Source of the DNA: an uncultured Cytophagaceae bacterium
Lineage (GTDB): Bacteria > Bacteroidota > Bacteroidia > Cytophagales > Spirosomataceae
Reading direction: 5' to 3'
NCBI GenBank assembly: GCA_903933935.1
Contig: CAIZMB010000072.1
Location: 22,839-86,838, forward strand
DNA: 64,000 nt
In this document: in pieces, positions 44,667-53,825 of the stretch
Position numbering within the stretch: position 1 is the first letter of the stretch
How the letters are laid out: each line of letters begins with the position of its first letter
Program-made: the position numbers and the translations under genes
Notes under the pieces: model-generated
Told to the model about the DNA's origin: nothing
Databases searched by the model: none
The model's input: only the letters and a program-made list of their open reading frames with translations

Positions 44667-44984
44667 ATGAATCTGATAAAAAAGCTTTTTTGGGGCAATT
44701 ATCGATTTTACTCTATTTCTACGAGCGTACTATTTGTGTGGATGTTTTTTTTAGATACAAACGATTTGTCTGTTCAATACCGATTATGGGATGAATTAAG
44801 TAACATCAAATCTGAAAAGACTTATTACCAAAAAAAATTAAAGGAGTTGGAAAAAGAACGCCGACTGGTGATCGGAAACCCTGCTTTATTAGAAAAATAT
44901 GCGAGAGAAAAGTATTTAATGAAAAAACCCAAAGAAGATATCTTCGTGGTGGTTGACGAAAATAATCAACCGATCGAACGTTAA
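44667..44984 (+). CDS. FtsB/DivIC family septum formation initiator
   Basis: 105 aa with one membrane helix near the N-terminus (ISTSVLFVWMFFLDTNDL), then a coiled-coil of about 50 residues (WDELSNIKSEKTYYQKKLKELEKERR) and NPALLEKYAREKYLMKKPKEDIFVV, the family's YAREKY signature. It joins the division complex with FtsL and FtsQ. It follows enolase by 7 bp, an arrangement that recurs in Bacteroidota and others. Confidence 0.9.
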   Translation: MNLIKKLFWGNYRFYSISTSVLFVWMFFLDTNDLSVQYRLWDELSNIKSEKTYYQKKLKELEKERRLVIGNPALLEKYAREKYLMKKPKEDIFVVVDENNQPIER

Positions 44985-45005
44985 TTTTTTATTCAGACGA
45001 ATAAC

Positions 45006-45037
45006 AAAAAAGCCCTTTCCGACGAAAGGGCTTTTTT
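45006..45037. terminator. Bidirectional terminator
   Basis: A perfect 14-bp stem (AAAAAAGCCCTTTC with GAAAGGGCTTTTTT) with a 4-base loop and T-rich tails on both strands. It lies between the DivIC-like gene and the convergent acyltransferase. Confidence 0.92.
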
Positions 45038-45696
45038 TATATCTTAATATCTTTACTAGATAAACTTGCTTTTTCAGCTGGATTCCCTTTCCAAATACTC
45101 CATGGATCCGTTTTTTGTCGCGTTAAATTCGCTCCCATGGCAACTAACGTTCCTTCTCCCAAAACTGATTTATCACGAATGGTCGCATTGACGCCAAAGA
45201 AACAATAGTCCCCCACTTCGCAACGCCCGGAAAGCACTACATGTGAAGTGAAAAATACGTGATTGCCAATCGTGCCGTGATGACCTATGTGATTCCCTGA
45301 CCACAAAACGCAATTATTTCCAATCGTCACATAAGGCTGAATCGTATTGTCTTCTAAAATAAAACAGTTCTCGCCAATCTTATCCGTCAGGACCGTAGCA
45401 TGAGAACTAATATAAGAAATGTACGAATATCCTTTTTCTAAACCCTGTTCATAGACCCTTGCCCGAACTTGGTTCATGTTTTTCTCCGTTAATGGCGCAA
45501 AGAATTTAAAATCAGCAGGAGGATACAATTGTTCAACTGTTTCAAAAGGAACTAAAGGCAAACCATGAAACTGCTGCTCCTCAATGAACTCTTCCTCTAC
45601 CGTAAAAGCAACCACCTCATGGTCGCTATCATTTTGCAAATAATAGAGCGCCAATTCTGCGGTAAGCGTATTCCCAAATATGACAATTTTAGACAT
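45037..45696 (-). CDS. NeuD/PglD-type sugar O-acyltransferase
   Basis: 219 aa with a Rossmann-like PglD N-domain (IVIFGNTLTAELALYYL) and a C-terminal left-handed beta-helix of hexapeptide repeats (CFILEDNTIQPYVTIGNNCVLWSGNHIGHHGTIGNHVFFTSHVVLSG), ending DPWSIWKGNPAEKA. Such proteins transfer acetyl to sugar hydroxyl or amino groups of surface glycans. It sits 11 bp after gpmI on the same strand, which is probably accidental in function. Confidence 0.85.
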   Translation of the reverse strand: MSKIVIFGNTLTAELALYYLQNDSDHEVVAFTVEEEFIEEQQFHGLPLVPFETVEQLYPPADFKFFAPLTEKNMNQVRARVYEQGLEKGYSYISYISSHATVLTDKIGENCFILEDNTIQPYVTIGNNCVLWSGNHIGHHGTIGNHVFFTSHVVLSGRCEVGDYCFFGVNATIRDKSVLGEGTLVAMGANLTRQKTDPWSIWKGNPAEKASLSSKDIKI

Positions 45697-45707
45697 AATA
45701 AAGCTAT

Positions 45708-47228
45708 TTAAAACAAGGCTACCCCTGTCATTTCCTTGGGTTGATCTACCCCCATTAATTTTAAGATCGTCGGCGAAACATCCCCTAATTTACCATCCGC
45801 TAATGTAGGATGAAAATCATTGTCCACTAAAATACAAGGTACTAAATTTGTTGAATGAGCTGTATTGGGCGAACCATCTTCATTAATCATGACATCCGCA
45901 TTTCCATGGTCAGCAATAATAATAAATGAATATCCGTGTTTTAAGCCCACATTTACTACGGATTCCGCACAAGAATCAACGGTTTCCACTGCCTTTACAA
46001 CCGCTTGAAAAACACCTGTATGGCCAACCATATCAGGGTTTGCAAAATTTAAACAAACAAAATCAACTTCCTCTTTTTCTAATTCAGGTACTAAAGCATC
46101 TCTTAATTCAGCCGCCGACATTTCCGGTTGCAAATCATAAGTAGCCACTTTAGGAGAATTGCGCATCAAATTAGTTTGTCCAATAAATGGATTTTCCCTT
46201 CCTCCTGAAAAGAAAAAAGTCACATGTGGGTATTTTTCAGTTTCCGCAATTCGAATTTGTTTTTTACCGGCCCCCTCTAAAACCTCCCCCATCGTCATCG
46301 GCAAATTAGAATCATTAAATATCACATGAACTCCTTTGAATTCTTTGTCATATTCCGTCATCGTCAAATAATATAAATCCAAAGGTTTCATTCCTTGTTC
46401 AGGAAATTCTTTTTGGGTCAAAGCCTGCGTGATTTCTCTTCCGCGATCAGTCCTAAAATTGAAACAAATGACTACATCTCCCGATTCCATATTCCCCTTT
46501 GGAGTCCCATCGGCATTTATCATGATGATGGGTTTGATGAACTCATCCGTCACACCATCTGCATAACTTTTTGATATAGAAGCTAAAACATCTTGGCTCG
46601 CATCACCCGTTCCGTGAACCATCGCGTTATAAGCAAGAGCTACTCGTTCCCAGCGATTATCACGGTCCATCGCAAAATAACGACCAGTAACGGTTGCAAT
46701 TTGTGTATTCGTTTTTACCGTATGCTGGTATAAGTCGGTCAAAAAATTCAAGCCCGATTTAGGATCCGTATCGCGACCATCTGTAAATGCGTGAACAAAG
46801 ACCTTTTTTAAACCCGCCTCTGAAGCGGTGGTCAACAAAGATTTCAAATGCTCGATGTGGGCGTGAACGCCACCATCAGATACTAGACCAATAAAATGTA
46901 CTGATTTATTATTTTGAGCAGCATAATCAAAGGCTTTGGCTAGTTCCACTTCCTGGCCTAAGGTATTTTCTTTAACTGCTTTATTGATTCTAACTAAGTT
47001 TTGATATACGACTCGGCCTGCGCCTAAATTCATGTGTCCCACTTCCGAATTCCCCATTTGGCCTTCCGGCAAACCCACAGCCAAACCAGATGCTTCTAAT
47101 TTTGCATGCGGATACTTTTGATAAAGCGAATCAATAAAAGGTGTTTTGGCCGCGTCAATAGCAGACACTTTTGGGTTGGTCGCTATGCCCCAACCATCTA
47201 AAATCATTAATACTACTTTTTTATTCAC
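45708..47228 (-). CDS. gpmI: 2,3-bisphosphoglycerate-independent phosphoglycerate mutase
   Basis: 506 aa, normal length. It starts KKVVLMILDGWG, with the serine that becomes phosphorylated in GQMGNSEVGHMNLGAGR (near residue 62), then HAFTDGRDTDPKSG, TGRYFAMDRDNRW and the metal-binding ADHGNADVM. It interconverts 3- and 2-phosphoglycerate using manganese. Enolase, the next glycolytic step, is close by on the other strand; a shared terminator separates them. Confidence 0.97.
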   Translation of the reverse strand: MNKKVVLMILDGWGIATNPKVSAIDAAKTPFIDSLYQKYPHAKLEASGLAVGLPEGQMGNSEVGHMNLGAGRVVYQNLVRINKAVKENTLGQEVELAKAFDYAAQNNKSVHFIGLVSDGGVHAHIEHLKSLLTTASEAGLKKVFVHAFTDGRDTDPKSGLNFLTDLYQHTVKTNTQIATVTGRYFAMDRDNRWERVALAYNAMVHGTGDASQDVLASISKSYADGVTDEFIKPIIMINADGTPKGNMESGDVVICFNFRTDRGREITQALTQKEFPEQGMKPLDLYYLTMTEYDKEFKGVHVIFNDSNLPMTMGEVLEGAGKKQIRIAETEKYPHVTFFFSGGRENPFIGQTNLMRNSPKVATYDLQPEMSAAELRDALVPELEKEEVDFVCLNFANPDMVGHTGVFQAVVKAVETVDSCAESVVNVGLKHGYSFIIIADHGNADVMINEDGSPNTAHSTNLVPCILVDNDFHPTLADGKLGDVSPTILKLMGVDQPKEMTGVALF

Positions 47229-47278
47229 AGAAATTTTGCTTACAATTTTATAAAATTAACCAAAATACAGATAAATGT

Positions 47279-47965
47279 CTATTGACGTTCAGTCATTTGT
47301 TTAGACAATGACAAAATATCTTTCACCTCAACAATGTTTTTTTGATACCCAAAAACCGCACACTCAATCATTGCCTTCCCTAATTCCGACAATCTAGATG
47401 TGTGATTGGGTATGACTACTTTTAAAAATGGGTAAAGCCAATCAATGTATTTATAATAGGGAAGTGTATTTTTCATCCCAGCAGTCGGTTGCAGATACCC
47501 AGGTCTAAACGCATACGTATTTTTAAAGCCCAATTTAGCCAGGTCATTTTCCGTCCTTCCTTTCACGCGTGCCCACATGACAGATCCTTTTTCTGTGGAG
47601 TCTGTTGCCGAACCTGATATATATGAAAAGGTCATGTTGGGATTCGATTTAGCCAAAATGGTGGCAAAACCAATCGTCAACGTATGTGTTTTCAACGTAA
47701 ATTCATCTTCTTTCATGCCGATGGAAGAAACACCCAGGCAAAATAAACAAGCATCGTATGTATGGACTATTTCACTCAAACTCTCTGGTTTATAAAAATC
47801 AAGTAATTGGAATTCTTTCAATTTTGGATGAATGTAACCCGTAGGCTTACGTCCAATCACTAAAATCTCCTCGATGAATGGCGAGTTAAGTGCCTCATGC
47901 AGAACCCCCTCGCCCACCATTCCAGTGGCACCCGTAATTATAATTTTGATTTTAACTTTTTCCAT
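47279..47965 (-). CDS. NAD(P)-binding Rossmann-fold oxidoreductase (HTATIP2-like)
   Basis: 228 aa. The N-terminus KIIITGATGMVGEGVLHEAL is the glycine-rich cofactor loop of extended SDR/NmrA-like proteins. YISGSATDS and the later RPGYLQPT follow the atypical SDR pattern. The substrate is unknown. It diverges from the Dabb protein gene across about 40 bp. Confidence 0.8.
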   Translation of the reverse strand: MEKVKIKIIITGATGMVGEGVLHEALNSPFIEEILVIGRKPTGYIHPKLKEFQLLDFYKPESLSEIVHTYDACLFCLGVSSIGMKEDEFTLKTHTLTIGFATILAKSNPNMTFSYISGSATDSTEKGSVMWARVKGRTENDLAKLGFKNTYAFRPGYLQPTAGMKNTLPYYKYIDWLYPFLKVVIPNHTSRLSELGKAMIECAVFGYQKNIVEVKDILSLSKQMTERQ

Positions 47966-48005
47966 AGTAGAATTGAATATATTTTAATTAAAAAACTTCC
48001 AAAAA

Positions 48006-48398
48006 ATGACTGACCGACGTACATTTATTCAACAATCTGGGCTGATGGCCGCGGGATTGTCAAATGGCTTAAACGCTCCTGCCTCTATGACTTTTATACA
48101 TCACGTACTTTTTTGGGCCAAAAACCCTGAAAACCAATCTGAAAAAGATCAATTATTCAAGGCCTTAAAATCCTTAGGCAAATTACCCATGATTCAATCC
48201 GCTCATGTGGGAAAGCCTATCGTTACAGACTTTGACAAACCCGTTACAGAAGCAAGTTATACCTTTTCAGTGGTGTTAATCTTTGATAACGCTGAAAAAG
48301 AAAAGGAATATCTATATCATCCATTGCATAAAAAATTCATAGATGACAACAAGCATTTGTGGGGAAAAGTTCAAGTCATTGACTCCCAAATGATCTAA
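48006..48398 (+). CDS. Dabb domain protein (stress-responsive alpha/beta barrel) with a Tat-like leader
   Basis: 130 aa. It begins DRRTFIQQSGLMAAGL, which looks like a twin-arginine leader, although the hydrophobic part is short. Then comes the Dabb fold: FIHHVLFWAKNPENQSEKDQLFKALKSLGKLP, AYTFSVVLIFDNAEKEKEYLYHPLHKKF-type strands and helices. Dabb proteins form dimers and are linked to stress or to hydrolase and cyclase activities. No catalytic assignment is possible. Confidence 0.8.
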   Translation: MTDRRTFIQQSGLMAAGLSNGLNAPASMTFIHHVLFWAKNPENQSEKDQLFKALKSLGKLPMIQSAHVGKPIVTDFDKPVTEASYTFSVVLIFDNAEKEKEYLYHPLHKKFIDDNKHLWGKVQVIDSQMI

Positions 48399-48420
48399 AA
48401 GCTATTTTGAATATTTACTT

Positions 48421-48467
48421 ACATGCTCATTAAATTTTCAACGAAATTTAGTGAGCATGTTTTTTTG
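48421..48467. terminator. Terminator between the Dabb and TVP38 genes
   Basis: ACATGCTCA (48421–48429) pairs with TGAGCATGT (48452–48460), with a second inner stem TAAATTT/AAATTTA. A run of Ts follows on the plus strand. The 3' end of the minus-strand TVP38 gene lies inside it. Confidence 0.85.
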
Positions 48468-49155
48468 CTAAATAAAACATGCCGGCTCCCGATAAAACTA
48501 AAAGGGCAAGGCTTACAAAGTCTTGCCAATGAGCACTTTGCGGATTATTCCATAAATATTCAATCGACTTTGCCTGCATGCCCGTCCAAACGGCCAACAA
48601 AGTTCTAGGTAACATCCCTAATGTCCCTGCGATAAAAAATTTCTGGGCGCTTACTCCTAAAAAGGCCATAATGGCATTCGTGATGGCAAAGGGAAATACG
48701 GGGGATAGTCGGGCTAAAAATACCCAAGAAAATGAATTTGACTGAACATGGTCTAAAAATGAAGCTGATTTAAATTTTGATTTAATGAAGGTTAAAATAG
48801 CTTCTCCCTTAAATAATTTAGCCACAAAAAAACTGAGCAATGAAGCCATTGAATATGCGATGATTAGAGGTATTATTCCATTTAACCCCCAGATGTACCC
48901 CGTAAACAAAGCAAAAAAAGTCGTTGGGCTAAAAGCGAGACCCATGATAAAAATGGCTAAACACCAAAAAACAAACAGCTCAACACCCTGTAAAGATTGA
49001 AAAAAATCAGTATTAGAAATGGCATAATAACCCAAGACGCTGCTTGAAACTAAAGGCAATGCCCCCATCCACACTAGGTATAAAAATTCAATAATCATTT
49101 TGCGTGTAAAAGGCATGGGCTTGGGTTGGGCCAACAAAGATACATCAGTTTTCAT
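48448..49155 (-). CDS. TVP38/TMEM64 (VTT domain) membrane protein
   Basis: 235 aa with about five or six membrane segments. The central VTT region contains FFALFTGYIWGLNGIIPLIIAYSMASLLSFFVAKL (GY..G…G..i a motif), and VFLARLSPVFPFAITNAIMAFLGVSAQKFFIAG with the R-x-S-P-x-x-P marks of the DedA/VTT superfamily. Such proteins are linked to lipid scrambling or to undecaprenyl-phosphate recycling. It is a single gene, divergent from the histidine operon. Confidence 0.88.
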   Translation of the reverse strand: MKTDVSLLAQPKPMPFTRKMIIEFLYLVWMGALPLVSSSVLGYYAISNTDFFQSLQGVELFVFWCLAIFIMGLAFSPTTFFALFTGYIWGLNGIIPLIIAYSMASLLSFFVAKLFKGEAILTFIKSKFKSASFLDHVQSNSFSWVFLARLSPVFPFAITNAIMAFLGVSAQKFFIAGTLGMLPRTLLAVWTGMQAKSIEYLWNNPQSAHWQDFVSLALLVLSGAGMFYLAKKHAH

Positions 49156-49181
49156 AATGCAAGCCCTTTTCCCTACCTTTG
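49150..49181 (+). promoter_or_regulatory. Putative promoter of the his genes
   Basis: TACCTTTG (49174–49181) is an exact −7 match. A TTT (49150–49152), one base off TTG, lies 21 bp upstream. The start of hisH follows 29 bp after the −7 box. Confidence 0.55.
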
Positions 49182-49210
49182 CAACGCGTTTTGCGCATTA
49201 ATTTCTTCAA

Positions 49211-49798
49211 ATGAACATTGCTATTATTAAATATAATGCGGGTAATGTGGCTTCGGTCATGTATGCTTTAGATAGAATCGGGGCAAAATATACATGGACT
49301 GATGATGAAAAAGTAATCCAAGCCGCTGATAAAGTGATCTTTCCAGGAGTGGGTGAAGCGAGTACAGCGATGGCCTATTTAAAGGAGAAGAAATTAGATC
49401 AATTCATTCCTACGCTTAAGCAACCGGTATTGGCGACCTGCATTGGAATGCAATTATTATGTAAACATTCTGAGGAAAATAATACGGATTGTATGGGCGT
49501 TTTTGACGTAAACATTACTCGTTTTCAATCGAATACGCTAAAAATTCCTCACGTAGGATGGAATTCCATCCAAGCCCGTGGTACAAACGACCTCATGAAA
49601 GGTTTAAACGAAACCGAATTCGTGTATTTCGTTCACTCATTTTATGCACCTGTTTATCAAGATACTTCGGCTACCTGTAATTATGTGCAGCCTTTTTCAG
49701 CGATGTTGCAAAAGGATAATTTTTTTGCGGCACAATTTCATGCTGAAATCAGTGGAAAAGTAGGCCAAAAAATCATACAAAACTTTTTAGATTTATAA
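49211..49798 (+). CDS. hisH: Imidazole glycerol phosphate synthase subunit HisH (glutaminase)
   Basis: 195 aa. The class I amidotransferase nucleophile lies in ATCIGMQLLC and the His–Glu pair in FHAEISGKVGQ. The motif is HAE where most HisH proteins have HPE. Residues GAGVASVMYALDRIG-type at the N-terminus and IFPGVGEAS form the oxyanion region. It releases ammonia from glutamine and channels it to HisF. It is the first of four adjacent histidine genes in the order H–A–F–IE. Confidence 0.95.
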   Translation: MNIAIIKYNAGNVASVMYALDRIGAKYTWTDDEKVIQAADKVIFPGVGEASTAMAYLKEKKLDQFIPTLKQPVLATCIGMQLLCKHSEENNTDCMGVFDVNITRFQSNTLKIPHVGWNSIQARGTNDLMKGLNETEFVYFVHSFYAPVYQDTSATCNYVQPFSAMLQKDNFFAAQFHAEISGKVGQKIIQNFLDL

Positions 49799-49804
49799 TC
49801 AATT

Positions 49805-50539
49805 ATGTTCCAAATCATTCCAGCCATAGATTTAATTGAAGGCCAATGCGTTCGTTTAACGCAGGGTGATTATGCGCAAAAAAAAGTGTACTCGTCGGAC
49901 CCTTTGGAAGTAGCCAAGGCATTTGAGGGCGCTGGCATTAAAAGGTTGCACTTAGTAGATTTAGATGGGGCAAAGGCAAAAAAAATAGTTAATATTCATG
50001 TTCTCGAGCGAATCGCCCAAGGGACTTCGTTACACATCGATTTTGGTGGTGGCGTTCAATCCGACGAAATGATCGACTTAGCCTTTTCAGCCGGAGCATC
50101 TCAAATAACAGCAGGAAGTATTGCGGTCAAAAATCCAGCATTAGTAATAGGGTGGTTCCAAAAATATGGAGCCGACAAAATCATTGTAGGCGCAGATGCC
50201 CATCATGAGCAGATTGCTGTTTCAGGTTGGCAAGAAAATTCAAATATTTCCATATTTGACTTCTTGGCCGATTATGAAAAAGCCGGAGCTCGTTACATTA
50301 TTTCTACGGATGTGGCCAAAGATGGATTATTGCAAGGCCCCAGTTTTGAATTATATGAAAAAATACAAATTCAGAATCCTAGTTTACACATCATCGCCAG
50401 TGGTGGGGTAGCAAGCATGGACGATTTGAATCAATTAAAAGAAATGAATCTTTTTGGCGTCATTGTAGGAAAAGCTTTTTATGAAGGCAGAATAACCTTA
50501 GATGAATTAGCTTCATTTTCAAACAACACATTATGTTAA
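49805..50539 (+). CDS. hisA: ProFAR isomerase (1-(5-phosphoribosyl)-5-[(5-phosphoribosylamino)methylideneamino]imidazole-4-carboxamide isomerase)
   Basis: 244 aa, a phosphate-binding (beta/alpha)8 barrel. The catalytic Asp lies in [19 protein letters not shown] and the second in [20 protein letters not shown]; phosphate loops are DFGGGVQS and IASGGVAS. It performs the Amadori-type isomerisation in histidine synthesis. It follows hisH by 6 bp, and its 3' end overlaps hisF by 7 bp. Confidence 0.96.
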   Translation: MFQIIPAIDLIEGQCVRLTQGDYAQKKVYSSDPLEVAKAFEGAGIKRLHLVDLDGAKAKKIVNIHVLERIAQGTSLHIDFGGGVQSDEMIDLAFSAGASQITAGSIAVKNPALVIGWFQKYGADKIIVGADAHHEQIAVSGWQENSNISIFDFLADYEKAGARYIISTDVAKDGLLQGPSFELYEKIQIQNPSLHIIASGGVASMDDLNQLKEMNLFGVIVGKAFYEGRITLDELASFSNNTLC

Positions 50540-51288
50540 CAAAAAGAATCATCCCTTGTCTTGATATTAAAGAAGGTAGAACTGTGAAGGGGACTAATTT
50601 TGTCGACTTGCGTGATGCTGGAGATCCTGTTGAACTAGGTGCATTTTATGCAGAAAATGGTGCGGATGAATTGGTTTTTTTAGATATCACGGCGACGATT
50701 GACAATCGAAAAACACTGGTGGAATTGGTGAAGCAGGTAGCCCGACAAGTGAACATTCCGTTTACTGTGGGAGGAGGAATCGGTTCTATTGAGGACGTAT
50801 CGGCCTTGTTAAATGCGGGAGCAGATAAAGTTTCAATTAATTCCTCTGCGGTTCGCCGACCGGGATTAATTGATGAATTAGCGTTACAATTTGGCTCTCA
50901 ATGCATTATTGTGGCGATAGATACTCTATTTGTGGATGGGATTGATTGGGTGCACACCCACGGAGGGAGAAATATAACACCTCTTAAAACCATCGAATGG
51001 GCGAAGGAGGTTGAGCAAAGAGGAGCGGGAGAAATTTTATTAACCTCCATGGATACGGATGGAACAAAAGCGGGATTTGCCAATCAATTAACCGCTGAAA
51101 TATCTTCAAACGCATCCATTCCCATCATCGCCTCGGGTGGCGCGGGCACGATGGAAGATTTTTACGACGTATTTACCTTGGGAAAAGCAGATGCAGGATT
51201 AGCTGCTAGCATATTTCACTTTAAAGAGATTGAAATTAATGCCTTAAAGAATTATTTGGCCAAAAAAGGAATTCCCATGCGGATTTAA
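50533..51288 (+). CDS. hisF: Imidazole glycerol phosphate synthase subunit HisF (cyclase)
   Basis: 251 aa. [20 protein letters not shown] carries the catalytic Asp; the second Asp lies in [14 protein letters not shown]. Phosphate loops are [11 protein letters not shown] and [12 protein letters not shown]. It takes ammonia from HisH to form imidazole glycerol phosphate and AICAR. It overlaps hisA by 7 bp, so the two are coupled, and hisIE follows 23 bp later. Confidence 0.96.
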   Translation: MLTKRIIPCLDIKEGRTVKGTNFVDLRDAGDPVELGAFYAENGADELVFLDITATIDNRKTLVELVKQVARQVNIPFTVGGGIGSIEDVSALLNAGADKVSINSSAVRRPGLIDELALQFGSQCIIVAIDTLFVDGIDWVHTHGGRNITPLKTIEWAKEVEQRGAGEILLTSMDTDGTKAGFANQLTAEISSNASIPIIASGGAGTMEDFYDVFTLGKADAGLAASIFHFKEIEINALKNYLAKKGIPMRI

Positions 51289-51311
51289 TAAATTCACAGA
51301 TTATTTACGTT

Positions 51312-51908
51312 ATGAACCAACAACCTGATTTTTCTAAGGGCCTAATTCCAGCCATCATTCAAGATGCAAAAACACAAAAAGTGTTGATGCTAGGTTACAT
51401 GAATGAAGAGGCTTATCTTAAAACGATTGCAGAAAAAAGGGTGACTTTTTTTTCCCGATCAAAAAATCGTTTGTGGACTAAGGGGGAAACTTCGGAAAAT
51501 TATTTAGAGGTTGTCAATCTCCTAGTAGATTGTGACCAAGACACCATTTTAATTCAGGCGAATCCGGAGGGGCCGACCTGTCACACGGGAGCGGATACCT
51601 GTTTCAACGAACCCAATCAAGATAATGCGGCATGGTTAGATTACTTAAAACATGTCATTCGGTCTAGGAAAAATGAGACCGCTGAGAAATCATATACGGC
51701 CTCTCTATTCCAAAAAGGTACACATAAAATTGCCCAAAAAGTGGGAGAAGAGGCTGTTGAATTAGTGATAGAAGCCTTAATGAAGAATGACGATTTATTC
51801 AAAGGAGAGGCTGCTGATTTACTGTTTCACCTACTAGTCTTGTTAGAAGACCGCGGAATCGGGTTGGAAGAAGTCATTAAGTTGCTACAAGAAAGACATC
51901 AAAAATAA
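51312..51908 (+). CDS. hisIE: Bifunctional phosphoribosyl-AMP cyclohydrolase / phosphoribosyl-ATP pyrophosphatase
   Basis: 198 aa, with the HisI half first (VLMLGYMNEEAYLKT, FFSRSKNRLWTKGETS, and the zinc/Mg site DCDQDTIL…GPTCHTGADTCF). The HisE half starts near residue 110 (SLFQKGTHKIAQKVGEEAVELVIEAL, then GEAADLLFHLLVLL). It performs two early steps of histidine synthesis. It is the last his gene here; hisG, hisD, hisC and hisB are not in the window. Confidence 0.96.
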   Translation: MNQQPDFSKGLIPAIIQDAKTQKVLMLGYMNEEAYLKTIAEKRVTFFSRSKNRLWTKGETSENYLEVVNLLVDCDQDTILIQANPEGPTCHTGADTCFNEPNQDNAAWLDYLKHVIRSRKNETAEKSYTASLFQKGTHKIAQKVGEEAVELVIEALMKNDDLFKGEAADLLFHLLVLLEDRGIGLEEVIKLLQERHQK

Positions 51909-51909
51909 T

Positions 51910-52248
51910 ATGATCGGATTCATTATACGCTACATCGTTATCGCCATCGTAATCATGGTCATCCCAAGATATCTTAAAGGGATTACAGTGGATGGATTTA
52001 CAGTTGCGCTTTGGGTAGCCTTAGCCATGGGATTTTTAAATTCCTTTGTCAAGCCAGTTCTTAAAATAATCAGTTTCCCGATCACATTTATCACCTTAGG
52101 TTTATTTTCCTTAGTCATTAATGTGGGACTTGTGTATTTAGTATCACATTATATCACAGGATTTCATGTGACAGGATTTATTGCTCCGCTAATTTTCAGT
52201 TTTATCCTTGGAATCACGAATAGCCTTGTTGGCCTATTCACGAAATAA
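51910..52248 (+). CDS. Four-helix membrane protein of the phage holin IV / DUF360 family
   Basis: 112 aa with four membrane helices. The conserved segments GITVDGFTVALWVALAMGFLNSFVKPVLKIISFPITFITLGLFSLVINVGLVYLVS are typical of the family once named mycobacterial phage holin IV, which is chromosomal and not phage-related in most bacteria. It starts one base after the hisIE stop. The function is unknown. Confidence 0.85.
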   Translation: MIGFIIRYIVIAIVIMVIPRYLKGITVDGFTVALWVALAMGFLNSFVKPVLKIISFPITFITLGLFSLVINVGLVYLVSHYITGFHVTGFIAPLIFSFILGITNSLVGLFTK

Positions 52249-52254
52249 ATTCAA

Positions 52255-52638
52255 TCAATCCGGCAATCCATTTTGAAAGGTGATTTCAGTCGCTAAACCA
52301 ATGGCTGAAAATCGGAAAGCCATGGTTTTTGCTTGAGAAGGATTGGTGATTTTAGCGCAATGTTCCCCACTTTCGAGAAAATAAATGTAATATTCTTGAT
52401 TTCGATCGGCCAATTGTTGGATGTCTGGTTTGCCCAAAATATCTTCCATATCATTAGAGCTAACCCCTTTCCAAGTCATTTTATTAGACTTTAACCAAGC
52501 TATTTGCTTCAACCGATCGCCATTGCATCCGCCACGATCTTTTTTAAATAATGCCACATTTAGGCCATTTAAATCCGGTTTGTGGGTACAAGAGACCAAA
52601 AAGAAGATAAAAAATAAAGAGAGGACTACAGCTTTCAT
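52255..52638 (-). CDS. Small lipoprotein (127 aa), BamE/SmpA-like look
   Basis: The signal peptide VLSLFFIFFLVSC has the lipobox FLVSC (Cys17). The mature part reads WKGVSSNDMEDILGKPDIQQLADRNQEYYIYFLESGEHC, which resembles the repeat fold of BamE/OmlA proteins (helix, then 'lGkPd' turn, then a Tyr-rich strand). I do not see enough to assign a role. It is on the opposite strand between the DUF360 and glycerate kinase genes. Confidence 0.65.
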   Translation of the reverse strand: MKAVVLSLFFIFFLVSCTHKPDLNGLNVALFKKDRGGCNGDRLKQIAWLKSNKMTWKGVSSNDMEDILGKPDIQQLADRNQEYYIYFLESGEHCAKITNPSQAKTMAFRFSAIGLATEITFQNGLPD

Positions 52639-52655
52639 AAATATTTTGAAGAATA

Positions 52656-52663
52656 CAAAAGTA
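52656..52663 (-). promoter_or_regulatory. Putative −7 element of the 127-aa lipoprotein gene
   Basis: The minus strand reads TACTTTTG, an exact TAnnTTTG match, 17 bp before the start codon. No clear −33 element is seen. Confidence 0.4.
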
Positions 52664-52700
52664 AAGAATTGTACGTAAATTAGCCCATCATTTTGATTAT

Positions 52701-53825
52701 ATGAACATTCTAATTTGCCCAGACAAGTTTAAAGATTCCCTTACGGCCCAACAAGTTTGCGAGGCTTTGGAAATAGGCATAAAAAAGCGGAGACCCAAAT
52801 CCGTTATTCAGTTGATGCCTTTAGCCGACGGAGGAGAAGGCACATTAGAAGTCATCAAAACCATTCATGGAGGCGAATGGATTAAAAAAAAGGTAAATGA
52901 TCCTTTGTTTAGACCCATTGAGGCCAATTACCTATGGCTGGCTGACCAAAAAATAGCGTACATCGAAATGTCAAGAGCCTCTGGCATAGAGCTTTTAAAA
53001 ATCAAAGAAAGAAATCCGTATTTAACGAGCACTTTTGGAACAGGAGAATTAATTCTGGATGCTATCGAAAAAGGAGCCATTGAAATCATTTTAACGATCG
53101 GAGGATCAGCCACCAATGATGCCGGAATCGGAATGGCATCTGCTTTAGGATTCAAGTTTTTAAACAAAGAAAAAGAAGAACTAAAGGTGGTAGGGGAAAG
53201 TTTACCACTAATTCACTCAATCGTAGCAAGCCCATTCATACACAAAATCCAAGGCGTAAAGTTTAAAGTAATCACCGACGTGCAAAATCCATTAGCCGGA
53301 AAAGAAGGTGCCGCCCATGTTTTTGCCAAACAAAAAGGAGCCAATTCGGAAATGATTAAATATTTAGACAAAGGTCTAATTAATATCCAGAAACTTATTG
53401 GCAAAACAGAAAAAGGGATCATTGGCGAGATGAAAGGTGCTGGAGCTGCTGGCGGTTTAGGTGCAGGGGCCATCTATTTCCTACAAGCAGAAATTACAAT
53501 GGGCGCGGAATGGCTATTAAATAAAATTCACTTTGATCGAGCTGTAAAAAAGGCTGATTACGTCATCACAGGTGAAGGAAAAATAGATGGACAAACTTGG
53601 GGAGGCAAATTGATTTCACAAGTAATTAATCGGTGCGACAAACAATTCAAACAAGCCATTCTAGTTTGTGGTATTTTTGAAGATCCGGAAAAACTGCCGA
53701 TATTTTTTGATTCGAAGGAGGTTTACTCGGTGCTATCTAAAGCGAAAAACCCGAAAGATTCCATGGCAAATGCAGCCATTTATTTAGAGCAATTGGGAGA
53801 AGAAATAGCCCTAAAATATCTATAA
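52701..53825 (+). CDS. Glycerate kinase (GlxK/GarK family)
   Basis: 374 aa. Family segments CPDKFKDSLTAQQVCEALEIGI, MPLADGGEGTLEVI, the GGSATNDAGIGMASALGF loop, and the C-terminal DYVITGEGKIDGQTWGGK are all present. It phosphorylates D-glycerate to 2-phosphoglycerate, the substrate of the enolase coded nearby. Its 3' end overlaps the convergent aminotransferase gene by 6 bp. Confidence 0.93.
   Translation: MNILICPDKFKDSLTAQQVCEALEIGIKKRRPKSVIQLMPLADGGEGTLEVIKTIHGGEWIKKKVNDPLFRPIEANYLWLADQKIAYIEMSRASGIELLKIKERNPYLTSTFGTGELILDAIEKGAIEIILTIGGSATNDAGIGMASALGFKFLNKEKEELKVVGESLPLIHSIVASPFIHKIQGVKFKVITDVQNPLAGKEGAAHVFAKQKGANSEMIKYLDKGLINIQKLIGKTEKGIIGEMKGAGAAGGLGAGAIYFLQAEITMGAEWLLNKIHFDRAVKKADYVITGEGKIDGQTWGGKLISQVINRCDKQFKQAILVCGIFEDPEKLPIFFDSKEVYSVLSKAKNPKDSMANAAIYLEQLGEEIALKYL

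Noticed and set aside
51910..52248. Prophage evidence from a 'phage holin' family gene
   Set aside because: This four-helix family is common on chromosomes, and no other phage gene is present.
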